Below, one piece after another: positions 1 through 7,522 of a DNA stretch of 20,256 bases (the first letter of the stretch is position 1; each line of letters begins with the position of its first letter). Made by a program: the position numbers and the translations under genes. Location of the stretch: assembly GCA_946481195.1 (NCBI GenBank), contig CAMLNG010000011.1, positions 1 to 20,256 on the forward strand, written 5' to 3'. The notes under the pieces are model-generated. The model saw only the letters and a list, made by a program, of their open reading frames with translations, did no database searches and was not told the DNA's origin. This DNA is from an uncultured Chromatiaceae bacterium. Its GTDB lineage: Bacteria > Pseudomonadota > Gammaproteobacteria > Enterobacterales > Alteromonadaceae.

Positions 1-389
1 GCATGCCGGAAGATCAGGCCAGTTTGTTACTGGATTATTATTTTGCCGGCCTCAATGGCCAGTTTAACTTCAACCTGACCTACAGCTACACCGGCGATCG
101 CACTGAGGGTGTGGATGGCCCGAAACTGGCGGTGCTGCCGTTTGAGCAGGGCAGTGTCAAAGGGCTGAATAATGACGCGCTGAACTCAATCAAAGGCTTT
201 GGTCTGGTCAACACCCGGCTGAGCTGGCAGAGCGACAACCACCCGTTTAGCCTGGCGTTTTTTGTCAACAACCTGCTGGATGAGCAATACATTATTCAGA
301 CCGGTGGTCAGGCGATGGCAGTGGGTTCGCCTATCGCCACTCCGGGTTTGCCACGGATGTACGGCATTGAGTTTGGTTTGACGTTTTAA
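1..389 (+). CDS. TonB-dependent outer-membrane receptor, C-terminal fragment (5' end outside window)
   Basis: Only the last ~129 residues are inside the window; the reading frame is open from the left edge, so the Met at base 3 is internal rather than the start. The residues show alternating beta-strand character (FNFNLTYSYTGDR, FSLAFFVNNLLDEQY) and end in YGIEFGLTF. A terminal aromatic Phe with this pattern is typical of the last strand of a 22-strand TonB-dependent barrel recognised by the Bam machinery, and NNLLDEQY is close to the N-L-(L/F)-D-x-x-Y motif of the final strands of such receptors. The protein would take up a siderophore, cobalamin or sugar using TonB energy; the substrate cannot be told because the plug and most of the barrel are missing. 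A strong terminator follows directly. Other barrel proteins are less likely. Confidence 0.85.
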   Translation, partial: MPEDQASLLLDYYFAGLNGQFNFNLTYSYTGDRTEGVDGPKLAVLPFEQGSVKGLNNDALNSIKGFGLVNTRLSWQSDNHPFSLAFFVNNLLDEQYIIQTGGQAMAVGSPIATPGLPRMYGIEFGLTF

Positions 390-402
390 CTGAAGAACTG
401 TG

Positions 403-425
403 AAAGGCCCTGCGGGGCCTTTTTT
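403..425 (+). terminator. Rho-independent terminator after the TonB-dependent receptor
   Basis: Perfect 8-bp stem AAAGGCCC / GGGCCTTT with a TGCG loop, continuing into a T run, 14 nt after the receptor stop codon. It separates the receptor from the next plus-strand gene at 464. Confidence 0.9.
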
Positions 426-463
426 CTGGAACTGATATTTTTCTGTTTGATGGAGTATCCCTG

Positions 464-1036
464 ATGTGGTACGCGGTTACGGGAGAAGTATGTCTGGTGC
501 TGGCGCTTGGTTTCGGCGCGCTGCGCTGTTGGCAGTTTCGACACACTGCAACAGGGCAGTGGCCTTCGCTGCTATTAGCCGGCGCTTTGGTTTTTATCGC
601 CATCAATGCGGCGGTCGGTGCACTGCGCTATGCCGGTGTGACGGCGGTGTTGCCGCTGCACCAGCTGCTGACGACAGTGTCGGTGGGCTGGATGATGCCG
701 CTGTATCTCGCGGCGGCGCTGCGGTTGTGGGGCAGGTTGCCTGACAAGGTTTGGGGCTGCTGGCTGGTACTGGCACTATTGCCCGCAGTGTTTGCATTAC
801 CTGGCCTGCTGCGGGACGCCATGCTGGTGCTGGCTCTGCTGCGGCTCATTCAGCTGGCGCCGGCACGTCTTGGCTTGAGCCTGGCGTTAGCGCTATTGCT
901 GGCGGTGCCACTGAGCAGTGTGTTGCCGCTTGGGGAGGACGCTGCACTCGGGCTGTTTCATTTACTGCTGGCCGGGCATTTTTATGCGTTTTATCGCGCA
1001 GTCGCGGTTTTTTCTGCCTGCAGACTGGCGTCGTAA
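464..1036 (+). CDS. Small polytopic inner-membrane protein, unknown function
   Basis: I do not recognise the family. The 190-residue product is very rich in Leu, Ala and Val, with about six hydrophobic stretches (roughly residues 5-20, 35-57, 68-87, 98-115, 118-131, 134-152, 160-183), so it should be an integral inner-membrane protein without a large soluble domain. Basic residues lie between segments (LRCWQFRH, LRLWGRLPDK). The ATG start at 464 is supported by a GGAG 8 nt upstream. It lies just after the receptor terminator and so needs its own promoter. Its last 46 bases overlap the 3' end of the convergent diguanylate cyclase gene. The overlap and the lack of a recognised domain leave some doubt, but start site, RBS and a long uninterrupted hydrophobic frame argue for a real gene. 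Confidence 0.7.
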   Translation: MWYAVTGEVCLVLALGFGALRCWQFRHTATGQWPSLLLAGALVFIAINAAVGALRYAGVTAVLPLHQLLTTVSVGWMMPLYLAAALRLWGRLPDKVWGCWLVLALLPAVFALPGLLRDAMLVLALLRLIQLAPARLGLSLALALLLAVPLSSVLPLGEDAALGLFHLLLAGHFYAFYRAVAVFSACRLAS

Positions 1037-2103
1037 AACGCCAGATGATTGCGGCCGAAATGTTTGGCCTGATACATGGCGCTATCCGCTTTCTGGCAAA
1101 GCAGATCAAAATCGGTGCCGTCCCGTGGCGCTATGGCAATGCCGATGGAACAAGTCGAACTGAAAGTTGTGTTGGCAAAATCCACCGGCGTGGCGACTGC
1201 TGCCAGTAGTTTTTCTGCCAGTTGCTGTACTTCATCTTGTTGGCGGACGCCTTCGGCCAGCACCAGAAATTCATCGCCGCTGATGCGACAGACCAGGTCA
1301 GAGCCGCGCAGATGACTGCGTAACTGGCTGGCCACGCTTTGCAGTAATTTGTCGCCGGCATGGTGACCGAGGTTGTCATTGACCTGCTTGAAATTATCCA
1401 AATCAATAAATAACAGCGCCACCCAATGATCCTGCGGCTGGCAACGCTGAACGGCCTGCTCCCAGCGTTCCCGGGCCAGAACCCGGTTCGGCAGTTGGGT
1501 GAGAGAATCATGATTTATCAGCTGGCGGATCTGTAACTGCGACTGATGCACTCTGTGGTTTTCTGAACGCAGCGCCTGTACCAGCCGGGTTAAATCGCCA
1601 ATCATCAGCCAGACACTGCTGGCCAATAACCCCAGGATAATCGCCAACAACACAGCTGAGTGAATGTTGCTGCGCACCGGCACATGCTGTACCCAGCCGA
1701 AGTCATTGCTGAGCCCAATCAACAGCAAATTCATCAGCATAAAAGCGGTCAGCCACAAAAAGGTGCGGCGCAGCCCCATCAGTGCCGCAAATACCAGAAT
1801 ACAGGGATAGCCTAACAAGGCTTCGTCCGACAAACCGCTGAACACCCATAACAGCGCTGTGACCAGTATAGTCAGGGCAATTAACAACCAGCGCGTCGCA
1901 ATTTTTAATGTATCCCGCTGCGCCAGGAACCAGACCGGACTCAGTAACAATGCAGTGAATAACAATACGGCGGACAGCTCCCAGGCGTGTACCGCAGCGG
2001 CATAAAGCCGGTGTACCACTTCAATCAACAACACGGCTTCGGTCAACCAAAAAACCTGTAACAGGCGGCGTTTACGCTGTCGTTCGAATTCTTCGATGGT
2101 CAT
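991..2103 (-). CDS. Membrane-anchored GGDEF diguanylate cyclase
   Basis: The 370-residue product has an N-terminal membrane module of about six hydrophobic segments (residues ~13-170), a short linker helix, and a C-terminal GGDEF domain (~195-360). The domain carries DSLTQLPNR at 199-207, FIDLDNFKQVND, the active-site loop as SGDEF at 275-279, and RGSD at 266-269. RGSD stands five residues before the loop, the position of the RxxD product-inhibition site. First-position Gly-to-Ser forms of the loop are known among active cyclases, so c-di-GMP synthesis with product inhibition is likely, but activity is inferred. The membrane module is not one I can assign to a named MASE type and presumably senses a signal. 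No strong Shine-Dalgarno precedes the ATG. The 3' end overlaps the convergent gene at 464-1036. No EAL domain is present. Confidence 0.93.
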   Translation of the reverse strand: MTIEEFERQRKRRLLQVFWLTEAVLLIEVVHRLYAAAVHAWELSAVLLFTALLLSPVWFLAQRDTLKIATRWLLIALTILVTALLWVFSGLSDEALLGYPCILVFAALMGLRRTFLWLTAFMLMNLLLIGLSNDFGWVQHVPVRSNIHSAVLLAIILGLLASSVWLMIGDLTRLVQALRSENHRVHQSQLQIRQLINHDSLTQLPNRVLARERWEQAVQRCQPQDHWVALLFIDLDNFKQVNDNLGHHAGDKLLQSVASQLRSHLRGSDLVCRISGDEFLVLAEGVRQQDEVQQLAEKLLAAVATPVDFANTTFSSTCSIGIAIAPRDGTDFDLLCQKADSAMYQAKHFGRNHLAFYDASLQAEKTATAR

Positions 2104-2209
2104 AGTGCAATTCTGACGGGGCTTATCCTCACAGCTTAGCTGATGAATCCGCGGCTGGTGCCGCTAAGGCTTTTTTGTGCGCTGAGTCGAGGCGATTGAG
2201 TGATTAACT

Positions 2210-2223
2210 TTAGTATGTTCTAA
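2210..2223 (+). promoter_or_regulatory. Possible small dyad in the rhodanese promoter region
   Basis: TTAG-N6-CTAA sits about 67 nt upstream of the rhodanese ATG, in an AT-rich stretch overlapping a possible -10 (TAATAT). The arms are only 4 bp, so it could be chance. ArsR-type sulfur-responsive repressors of the BigR/SqrR group control rhodanese genes in other bacteria and use AT-rich palindromes, which is why it is noted. No such regulator gene is in the window. Confidence 0.25.
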
Positions 2224-2289
2224 TATGGCGTGAGTCACGGGCGGGCGAACTGTGCCGGCCATATCCAAATGTAACCATTGGGGACAATT

Positions 2290-2688
2290 ATGCTGAAATC
2301 AGCACAACAACTGGTGGCAGAAGCCCGCAGCCAAATCCGGGAAATATCGGTCCAGCAGCTGTCGGCACAGCTGGCCGACCATCAAAGTATTCTGATTGAT
2401 GTGCGCGAACCCGATGAATTTCAGCAAGGCCGGGTAGATCGCGCGGTGAATTATCCGCGCGGCGTGCTGGAGATGAAAATTCACCAGCATCCTGCTGTGG
2501 CGGCACATTGTGAGCCGCAGCAGGCACTGGCTGAACTGGCGGCAAGACCGGTCTATTTGATGTGCCGCTCCGGTGCCCGTTCGGCGTTAGCTGCCTTAAG
2601 TTTGCAACAGATGGGATTTTCTCAAGTTTACTCAGTTGCGGGTGGTTTTCAGGCCTGGCTGGATGCCGGTCTGCCGGTTGAGGTCTAA
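2290..2688 (+). CDS. Single-domain rhodanese (sulfurtransferase)
   Basis: The 132-residue protein is one rhodanese domain. ILIDVREPDEFQQGRV (34-49) is the family CH2A-type motif, and the active-site loop is CRSGAR at 92-97, with Cys92 as the persulfide-carrying nucleophile. GGFQAWLDAGLPV closes the domain. No signal peptide or membrane segment is seen, so it should be cytoplasmic. It would transfer sulfane sulfur to an acceptor such as cyanide, glutathione or a protein thiol; the physiological acceptor is unknown. I chose the ATG at 2290 with a GGGGAC just upstream rather than the TTG at 2278, which would add four residues. It stands alone on its strand and is closed by a bidirectional terminator. 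About 35 residues precede the core, slightly longer than GlpE-type proteins. Confidence 0.92.
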   Translation: MLKSAQQLVAEARSQIREISVQQLSAQLADHQSILIDVREPDEFQQGRVDRAVNYPRGVLEMKIHQHPAVAAHCEPQQALAELAARPVYLMCRSGARSALAALSLQQMGFSQVYSVAGGFQAWLDAGLPVEV

Positions 2689-2696
2689 GTGTGCCT

Positions 2697-2738
2697 TGCA
2701 ACAATAAGCCCGCAGTTGCGGGCTTTTTGTTGCAAGGC
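2697..2738. terminator. Bidirectional terminator between rhodanese and OsmC-like gene
   Basis: An extended dyad: core stem AGCCCGCA / TGCGGGCT, flanked by matching TTGCAACAA / TTGTTGCAA outer arms. T runs (or A runs on the other strand) at both sides let it serve both convergent genes, ending the rhodanese transcript on plus and the OsmC-like transcript on minus. Confidence 0.88.
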
Positions 2739-2750
2739 GGCTGACCAGGT

Positions 2751-3200
2751 TCACCCCTGATGCAACAGTTTGCCCGTACTGTCGCGCACCTGAACGGCTA
2801 CTTCAATGCCCTGACGCACGCTTTGCGTCACGACACAGAAATTCTCAAACTGACTTAAAGCACGCTCCAGATGGGGCAGTGTGCTCGCGTCAGTGCCAAG
2901 CTGTAGCTCAACCTGCAGTTTGCCAATCCGCCAACGGCCTTCCTGCCGCTCCAGTTCGCCATGCACAACGGCCTTCACTTGCCCCGGCTCTTCTTTAAAT
3001 TTCCGCACAGAAAACAATAAGCTAGCTGCCAGACAATTGGCGACCGCGGCGGCCAGTAGAGAGGACGGATTCGGCCCTTCGCCGTGACCAAGCGGTGGGG
3101 TTTCGTCGCTGAACAACTGACCGGCCTCACCAAAGTCAATTTCGAATTTATAGCCATCTAATAAACGCAGCTCGACGCTGAATTGCGGTTGTTCTGCCAT
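2751..3200 (-). CDS. OsmC/Ohr-superfamily protein
   Basis: The 149-residue product has the OsmC fold signature: GPNPSSLLAAAVANCLAAS around Cys56, and NFCVVTQSVRQG around Cys122. These two cysteines are in the positions of the peroxidatic and resolving cysteines of OsmC and Ohr, thiol peroxidases that reduce organic hydroperoxides. This supports a cytoplasmic peroxide-detoxifying role, although many OsmC relatives lack a tested substrate, and the spacing resembles the generic OsmC branch more than Ohr. An AGGAG lies upstream of the ATG. It follows the small gene at 3513-3235 with 34 nt between, so the two probably share a transcript. It ends at the bidirectional terminator shared with the rhodanese gene. 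Confidence 0.88.
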   Translation of the reverse strand: MAEQPQFSVELRLLDGYKFEIDFGEAGQLFSDETPPLGHGEGPNPSSLLAAAVANCLAASLLFSVRKFKEEPGQVKAVVHGELERQEGRWRIGKLQVELQLGTDASTLPHLERALSQFENFCVVTQSVRQGIEVAVQVRDSTGKLLHQG

Positions 3201-3234
3201 GAGACCTGCTCCTATTGAAAGTTGGTTTGACTTG

Positions 3235-3513
3235 TCAGCCTTGGCTGTCGATGCGTTTCAGCAATTGAATAAACTGATCTATCTGTTGCTCGTTTTTTGC
3301 ATCGATATGATATTTCTGGTGAAAACCTAAAGTGAGGCTGACGCCTTCAGCAAAGAAATATAGGTCATAGCCATCAAAACCGGTGGCCACCTGCATGCCT
3401 GCCAGCTCAAATCCATTGCCTACCGGCGTCTGCGCCGGTGTCCCCTGTTTTTCGACCTTGCTGAATACCTTCATCAGTTGTTTCGCGTCGATTAAATTTT
3501 GCATTTCCGGCAT
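3235..3513 (-). CDS. Small DUF3081-like protein
   Basis: This 92-residue soluble protein contains AKQLMKVFSKVEKQG, then FDGYDLYFFAEGVSLTLGFHQKYHID and a C-terminal helix QQIDQFIQLLKRID. The FDGY...VTL-type strand followed by F-H-x-K-Y is what I remember of DUF3081, a small uncharacterised family of marine gammaproteobacteria; the assignment is from memory and moderate. No catalytic motif, cysteines or membrane segment is seen. Two starts are possible: ATG at 3513, or ATG at 3504 (MQNLIDAKQ), which has a GGGA about 9 nt upstream and may be the true start, giving 89 residues. It is the first gene of a probable two-gene transcript with the OsmC-like gene, so a stress-related role is possible but only by context. 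Confidence 0.72.
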   Translation of the reverse strand: MPEMQNLIDAKQLMKVFSKVEKQGTPAQTPVGNGFELAGMQVATGFDGYDLYFFAEGVSLTLGFHQKYHIDAKNEQQIDQFIQLLKRIDSQG

Positions 3514-3837
3514 TCCCGAACCAGCGTTTCCATAACTGAGACTACACTTATCTTAGTGCGCAAGGCAGAAATTGCCCGAGCTGAACATTCAGTACGTAGA
3601 CAATGGACAGTCAGATGAAAGTACCTCAAAACATGTTACATCAGTATTTCCCGCCTTAATTTTGTCCCAAATGTCCTCAGTGTACAAAAAAACTGCCATT
3701 TTTGTTGTTTAGTTAGCGATCTTAAACGATTAAAAAATGTCTCAATTGTTGCTAATGTCTCAAGTGTCCTGTACTTTAACGATGAGCAATCAGCAACGAT
3801 TCAGCTAAAATCCGTTCCCCCCAACGAGGTTGAAGTG
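3514..3837. other. Divergent intergenic region with three related short repeats
   Basis: This AT-rich gap must hold promoters for the minus-strand DUF3081-like/OsmC pair and for the chemoreceptor at 3838. It contains three related direct repeats beginning ATGTC: 3671 (ATGTCCTCAGTGTAC), 3737 (ATGTCTCAATTGT) and 3755 (ATGTCTCAAGTGTCC). The last two are 18 bp apart. I could not place a convincing sigma-70 or sigma-28 promoter, and I see no RNA gene or small ORF with a good RBS. Confidence 0.5.
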
Positions 3838-5463
3838 ATGCAGTTACATAATTTCAGGATAGGTGTGCGACTCACCATTGGTTTTGCGTTCCTCGGGATC
3901 TTGTTGCTGATACAGGGCGCGTTTGCCCTATACAGCATGAATTCCATGCACAAAATCACCGAAGCGATAGATAAAACAACCATTCCAAGTCTGGAACATC
4001 TGGCGGCACTGAATCTGAATGTGATGCGGATGCGGGTTTTTACGCTGCGCCTGCTGATCGCGCAGAACGATACCGAATTACAGGTCGCCAAAGAGACCAT
4101 TAAAGAAATCAATCAGCATATCGCAGATGCCCGCCAGCTTTATGAACCGCTGATTTCCATTGACGGTGAACAGGCAAGTTATGACCAGTTCAGCAGCGCC
4201 TTTTTACGGTACAGCCAGCTTAAAACAGAGGTCGCTGCGCTGGTGGACGCTAATCGCCATCAGGAAGCGACGAATCTCGCCAATACCAGCCTGGCTGATG
4301 CGGCAAATGATATGGCTAAAGCATTGCTGCAGCTCAACGGGATGATCACCCGACATGCAACAGAGCAAGCTGAATTGTCAGAAGAAAGCTACGGCCACAG
4401 CTGGAGTTATGTGATTGGTATTGTCTTGGTCAGTTTGATTATGGCAGCAGTGGCCTCTGTGGTACTGAGCCGCAGTATTGTGATCCCGGTGCGGCGGGCG
4501 CTACGCCTGGCGCAGAAAGTTGCCGGCGGTGATTTAACCCAATCTATTGAGGTCAGCGGCAAAGACGAGATGGCGGAACTGGCCGAATCGATGCGGACCA
4601 TGCAGCAAAACCTGCGCGAGACTATCCGGCATATCGCTGCATCTTCACAAACTCTGGCGTCTGCATCGGAAGAACTCAATACCGTAACCGACAGCGCAGC
4701 CGCCGGAATGACCCAGCAAAATGATGAGATCCAACAAGCGGTTGCAGCCATTACCGAAATGAGTGCGGCGGTGGATGAAGTCGCACAGACGGCCATGGCC
4801 ACTTCAGAAGCGTCGACGCAGTCTGCGCACAATACACAAGTCAGCAAACAACAAGTCGAACAGACTGTAACTGCTATCAAGGACATCAACAAAGACATGG
4901 CGATTAGTGCCGGCCTGGTTGGCGAACTGGCGGAACAGTCACAACATATCGGCAAAGTGCTGGATGTTATTCGCGCCATTGCGGAACAAACCAACTTACT
5001 GGCATTAAACGCGGCGATTGAAGCGGCACGCGCCGGTGATGCCGGCCGCGGTTTTGCGGTGGTGGCGGATGAAGTGCGGGCGCTGGCGCATCGCACCCAA
5101 AGCTCGACCAAAGAAATCGAACTGATGGTTCAGAACATTCGTGGCGGTACACAGGCCGCAGTTGCTTCGATGCAACATAGCCGGGACAAAGCTGAGCTGG
5201 CACTGGAGCAGGCGAACAAGGCGGGTGATGCACTGGACATGGTCGCCCAGCAAATTAACCGTATCAGTGACAGTAACCATATTATTGCCAGCGCTGCGGA
5301 ACAACAATCTAAAGCCGCCCGCGAAGTCGACCGTAATATTGTTAATATCAGTGATTTAGCGACACAAAGCGCGGCTGGCGCGCACGAGACCAGCGCAGCT
5401 GCGCATGACTTGTCGCGTCTGGCGGTGGATCTCAACAGCCTGGTCGTGCGATTTATCGTCTGA
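3838..5463 (+). CDS. Methyl-accepting chemotaxis protein (4-helix-bundle sensor, HAMP, signalling domain)
   Basis: The 541-residue receptor has TM1 at ~9-31, an all-helical periplasmic sensor (~32-188) of four-helix-bundle type, TM2 at ~190-211, a HAMP domain (~212-264, beginning [12 protein letters not shown]) and a cytoplasmic signalling hairpin to the C terminus. The conserved tip [19 protein letters not shown], then [12 protein letters not shown], lies at ~382-413 and binds CheA and CheW. The ligand is unknown. About 130-145 residues flank the tip on each side, suggesting the long ~40-heptad class. No C-terminal CheR-binding pentapeptide is seen (ends VVRFIV). The start is ATG 3838 with GAGG 8 nt upstream; the GTG at 3835 in the same frame is less well spaced. 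A terminator follows, so it is transcribed separately from the next receptor. Confidence 0.95.
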   Translation: MQLHNFRIGVRLTIGFAFLGILLLIQGAFALYSMNSMHKITEAIDKTTIPSLEHLAALNLNVMRMRVFTLRLLIAQNDTELQVAKETIKEINQHIADARQLYEPLISIDGEQASYDQFSSAFLRYSQLKTEVAALVDANRHQEATNLANTSLADAANDMAKALLQLNGMITRHATEQAELSEESYGHSWSYVIGIVLVSLIMAAVASVVLSRSIVIPVRRALRLAQKVAGGDLTQSIEVSGKDEMAELAESMRTMQQNLRETIRHIAASSQTLASASEELNTVTDSAAAGMTQQNDEIQQAVAAITEMSAAVDEVAQTAMATSEASTQSAHNTQVSKQQVEQTVTAIKDINKDMAISAGLVGELAEQSQHIGKVLDVIRAIAEQTNLLALNAAIEAARAGDAGRGFAVVADEVRALAHRTQSSTKEIELMVQNIRGGTQAAVASMQHSRDKAELALEQANKAGDALDMVAQQINRISDSNHIIASAAEQQSKAAREVDRNIVNISDLATQSAAGAHETSAAAHDLSRLAVDLNSLVVRFIV

Positions 5464-5577
5464 CTGAATACCACTGCAGGTGGCTGTCCTCCGATTTGGC
5501 TGCCTGTTGTGTTTGCGTTCGCTGATACATCACCGACCGGAAGCTGGGGGGCTGAAGGAAGACGATGTTGTCGTGAC

Positions 5578-5606
5578 CGGGGCTCCGGGATGGAGCCCCT
5601 TTTTTA
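5578..5606 (+). terminator. Rho-independent terminator downstream of the first chemoreceptor
   Basis: Stem GGGGCTCC / GGAGCCCC with a short GGGAT-type loop followed by a run of six T. It lies ~115 nt after the chemoreceptor stop. Confidence 0.88.
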
Positions 5607-5777
5607 ACCTTTGATTTTCTGCAGCAACAGTCAAATCTGAGTTGGCTGGCAAGTTTAAGCAGTACAAAAGTTTTGCAGTACAGGAACAGATAACACGGAA
5701 AATAATATTTTGTTTTTCGTCCGCCCAATAGGCCGGGTCAGCTGGACAGCTAGGCCGTCAAACCAGCAGGTGCAGAT
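5607..5777 (+). other. Leader region of the second chemoreceptor
   Basis: Together with 5464-5577 this makes a 314-bp gap. Besides the terminator it holds a direct repeat GCAGTACA at 5659-5666 and 5675-5682 (16-bp period), and a 13-bp AT palindrome AAAATAATATTTT at 5699-5711 that could contain a -10. I found no -35 at proper spacing and no open frame with an RBS before the ATG at 5778. Confidence 0.4.
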
Positions 5778-7073
5778 ATGTTCGGACAGTTCTTTCAGCG
5801 TAAAACTGAGGTAACCCTGCCTCAGGCCAGTAGTTTAGAACAGTTGTTTTACCAAGCCGTACAGCAACAGGAACCGATGATTGTATTCACACCCAAAGGG
5901 GAAATTGTGGATGCCAATCCATTGTTTTTATCTGCGGTCGGTTATGCCAAACCGGACATTGTCGGCCAGCATCACCGGATGTTTTGTGCCGCTGATTATG
6001 CCCGCAGCAGTGATTATCAGCGATTCTGGCATGCCTTGGCGCGGGGCGAAGCCCAGTCAGGGACTTTTAGCCGTTACAAAAAAAATGGTGACCTCATTAA
6101 ACTGGAAGCGAACTATTTTCCGGTGACTGAACACAATGAGGTGCGCTGGATTGTTAAATTTGCAGCCGATGTGACAGGCAAAATGGCGCAACTCGCCGAC
6201 CAACAGGCGATTATCAGCGCACTGGACAAATCCATGGCCGTGATCGAATTTCAGCCCGACGGCACTATAGTGCGAGCCAACGCCAATTTCCTGCAAACAG
6301 TGCGGTACAGTGAAAATGAGATTGTCGGACAACACCACAGGTTGTTTTGCCCGGCCGGTTTTTTTCAGCAGTACCCGGATTTCTGGACTGAACTGGGGGC
6401 GGGGCAATTTAAAAGCGGCCGGTTTGAACGGGTCAATAAAGCCGGACAGACCATCTGGCTGGAAGCGACTTACAACCCGATCTTTGATGAACAGGGCAAA
6501 GTGAGTAAAGTCATCAAGTTTGCCTGCGATATTACCGGTCGGGTCGAACATGAGATGGAAGTCGAACGGGTTGCCGCGTTAGCGTTGCAGTCTTCATTGC
6601 AAACCGTGGAGGTGGCCGCGCAAAGCCGGCAGTTACTGGATGCCGTTCAGCAAAATTCCGGCAGTATTTCTGCTGAAGTCGGTCAGACATTTAGCCAAAT
6701 TGAGCAGCTGGACGCAGAATCCAAAGCGATTTCCGCCATTGTTACGACTATTAAATCTATTGCTGATCAGACCAATCTGCTGGCACTGAATGCCGCGATT
6801 GAAGCGGCCCGTGCCGGCGAACAAGGCCGGGGTTTTGCCGTAGTCGCTGATGAAGTCCGCAACCTGGCCGCGCGCACCAGCAGTTCGACGGTGGAAATTC
6901 AAACTGTCGTTGAACGTAATATGGCCCTGACGCATACAGTGCTGGATCGGATGAAAAATGCCAGTGAGCTGTCCGGTGCCGGCTTATTGCTGGTGAATCA
7001 GGCGCATCAGGCCCAGACTGAAATCGCGACTGTTGCCCAAACAGTCAGCCAGACTATCGCCAATCTCACCTGA
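5778..7073 (+). CDS. Soluble double-PAS chemoreceptor (BdlA/Aer-type)
   Basis: The 431-residue protein has no membrane segment. PAS1 (~30-133) and PAS2 (~150-255) are clear duplicates: each has IVGQHHR(M/L)FC, an FW-x-x-L-x-x-G segment, SG-x-F-x-R, and a closing KFA-x-D-(V/I)-TG. A short signalling hairpin (~258-431) carries the tip [19 protein letters not shown] then [15 protein letters not shown] at ~329-363. This architecture and length match BdlA of Pseudomonas, a cytoplasmic receptor linking energy or nutrient sensing to c-di-GMP and biofilm dispersal, and also PAS-type aerotaxis receptors; which role applies is not visible. Only ~86-89 residues flank the tip on either side, suggesting the short ~24-heptad class. 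An AGG precedes the ATG. It converges on the minus-strand gene at 7448-7092. Confidence 0.92.
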   Translation: MFGQFFQRKTEVTLPQASSLEQLFYQAVQQQEPMIVFTPKGEIVDANPLFLSAVGYAKPDIVGQHHRMFCAADYARSSDYQRFWHALARGEAQSGTFSRYKKNGDLIKLEANYFPVTEHNEVRWIVKFAADVTGKMAQLADQQAIISALDKSMAVIEFQPDGTIVRANANFLQTVRYSENEIVGQHHRLFCPAGFFQQYPDFWTELGAGQFKSGRFERVNKAGQTIWLEATYNPIFDEQGKVSKVIKFACDITGRVEHEMEVERVAALALQSSLQTVEVAAQSRQLLDAVQQNSGSISAEVGQTFSQIEQLDAESKAISAIVTTIKSIADQTNLLALNAAIEAARAGEQGRGFAVVADEVRNLAARTSSSTVEIQTVVERNMALTHTVLDRMKNASELSGAGLLLVNQAHQAQTEIATVAQTVSQTIANLT

Positions 7074-7079
7074 AGTCGC

Positions 7080-7104
7080 GGGGCGGAGCTGTTACTTCCG
7101 CCCC
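7080..7104. terminator. Stem-loop between convergent genes, possible terminator
   Basis: Perfect 8-bp stem GGGGCGGA / TCCGCCCC (7080-7087 with 7097-7104) just after the double-PAS receptor stop. The stop codon of the convergent minus-strand gene (TTA at 7092-7094 on plus) is in the loop. No T run follows on either strand, so intrinsic termination is uncertain; it may act as a 3'-end stabiliser. Confidence 0.45.
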
Positions 7105-7448
7105 ATCCACAGCCAAAAACCGACTAAAACCAGCAACATGCTGCTGCCGAGCGTTTCCAGTGTGCTGTTATGTTGTACCCGTGGCGGTGGTGATTGCACT
7201 GCAGGCTGCTGCTGAGCTGGCGCGGTGATATCGAGCTGCACCGGCATCACCTTGGCTGGGTTGCCTGCGGTGGATATTTTCGATGCACAGTGCTGCTGTA
7301 ATTGCTGTTGTACCCTGACATCTGGTTGACTGAGCTGACGCAGCGCTGCGCAGCGTTGTTCAGTCCAGACTTCTTCAGTCGTTGCATGTACTGCAGAGGC
7401 ATGGCCCAGCAAGAGTGTGGTCAGAAGGATGCGAGGGATGTTACGCAT
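7092..7448 (-). CDS. Exported small protein with C-terminal membrane anchor, unknown function
   Basis: I do not recognise the family. From the ATG at 7448 the product is 118 residues: a signal peptide (MRNIPRILLTTLLLGHASAVHA, cleavage probably after AVHA), a ~60-residue polar periplasmic part with two cysteines (EQRCAALRQL and QQHCASK) that could form a disulfide, a Pro/Gln-rich linker (APAQQQPAVQSPPP), then a single hydrophobic segment (SSMLLVLVGFWLWMGRK) ending in basic residues. It should sit on the periplasmic face, anchored by its C terminus. I chose 7448 over 7487 because AGGA lies 8 nt upstream and the signal peptide begins there. Its 3' end overlaps a stem-loop. It lies 74 nt downstream of the broken DUF2805 gene; no functional link is evident. 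Confidence 0.68.
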   Translation of the reverse strand: MRNIPRILLTTLLLGHASAVHATTEEVWTEQRCAALRQLSQPDVRVQQQLQQHCASKISTAGNPAKVMPVQLDITAPAQQQPAVQSPPPRVQHNSTLETLGSSMLLVLVGFWLWMGRK

Positions 7449-7522
7449 AGGACAGTTCCTATGGACGACAGAACATCTGCCAATCATAGCTGATTTCGGC
7501 CCAGAGCAGCCAGCTTCAGCAT

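Noticed and set aside
2156..2180. Terminator-like GCC/GGC plus T run upstream of the rhodanese gene
   Set aside because: The stem is only 3 bp and no plus-strand gene precedes it.
3690..3834. Sigma-28 flagellar promoter for the chemoreceptor
   Set aside because: I could not match both TAAA and GCCGATAA boxes at the expected spacing.
4407..5111. Minus-strand 234-residue open frame
   Set aside because: Shadow of the chemoreceptor; Ser/Ala/Cys-rich composition is typical of antisense to repetitive helical coding.
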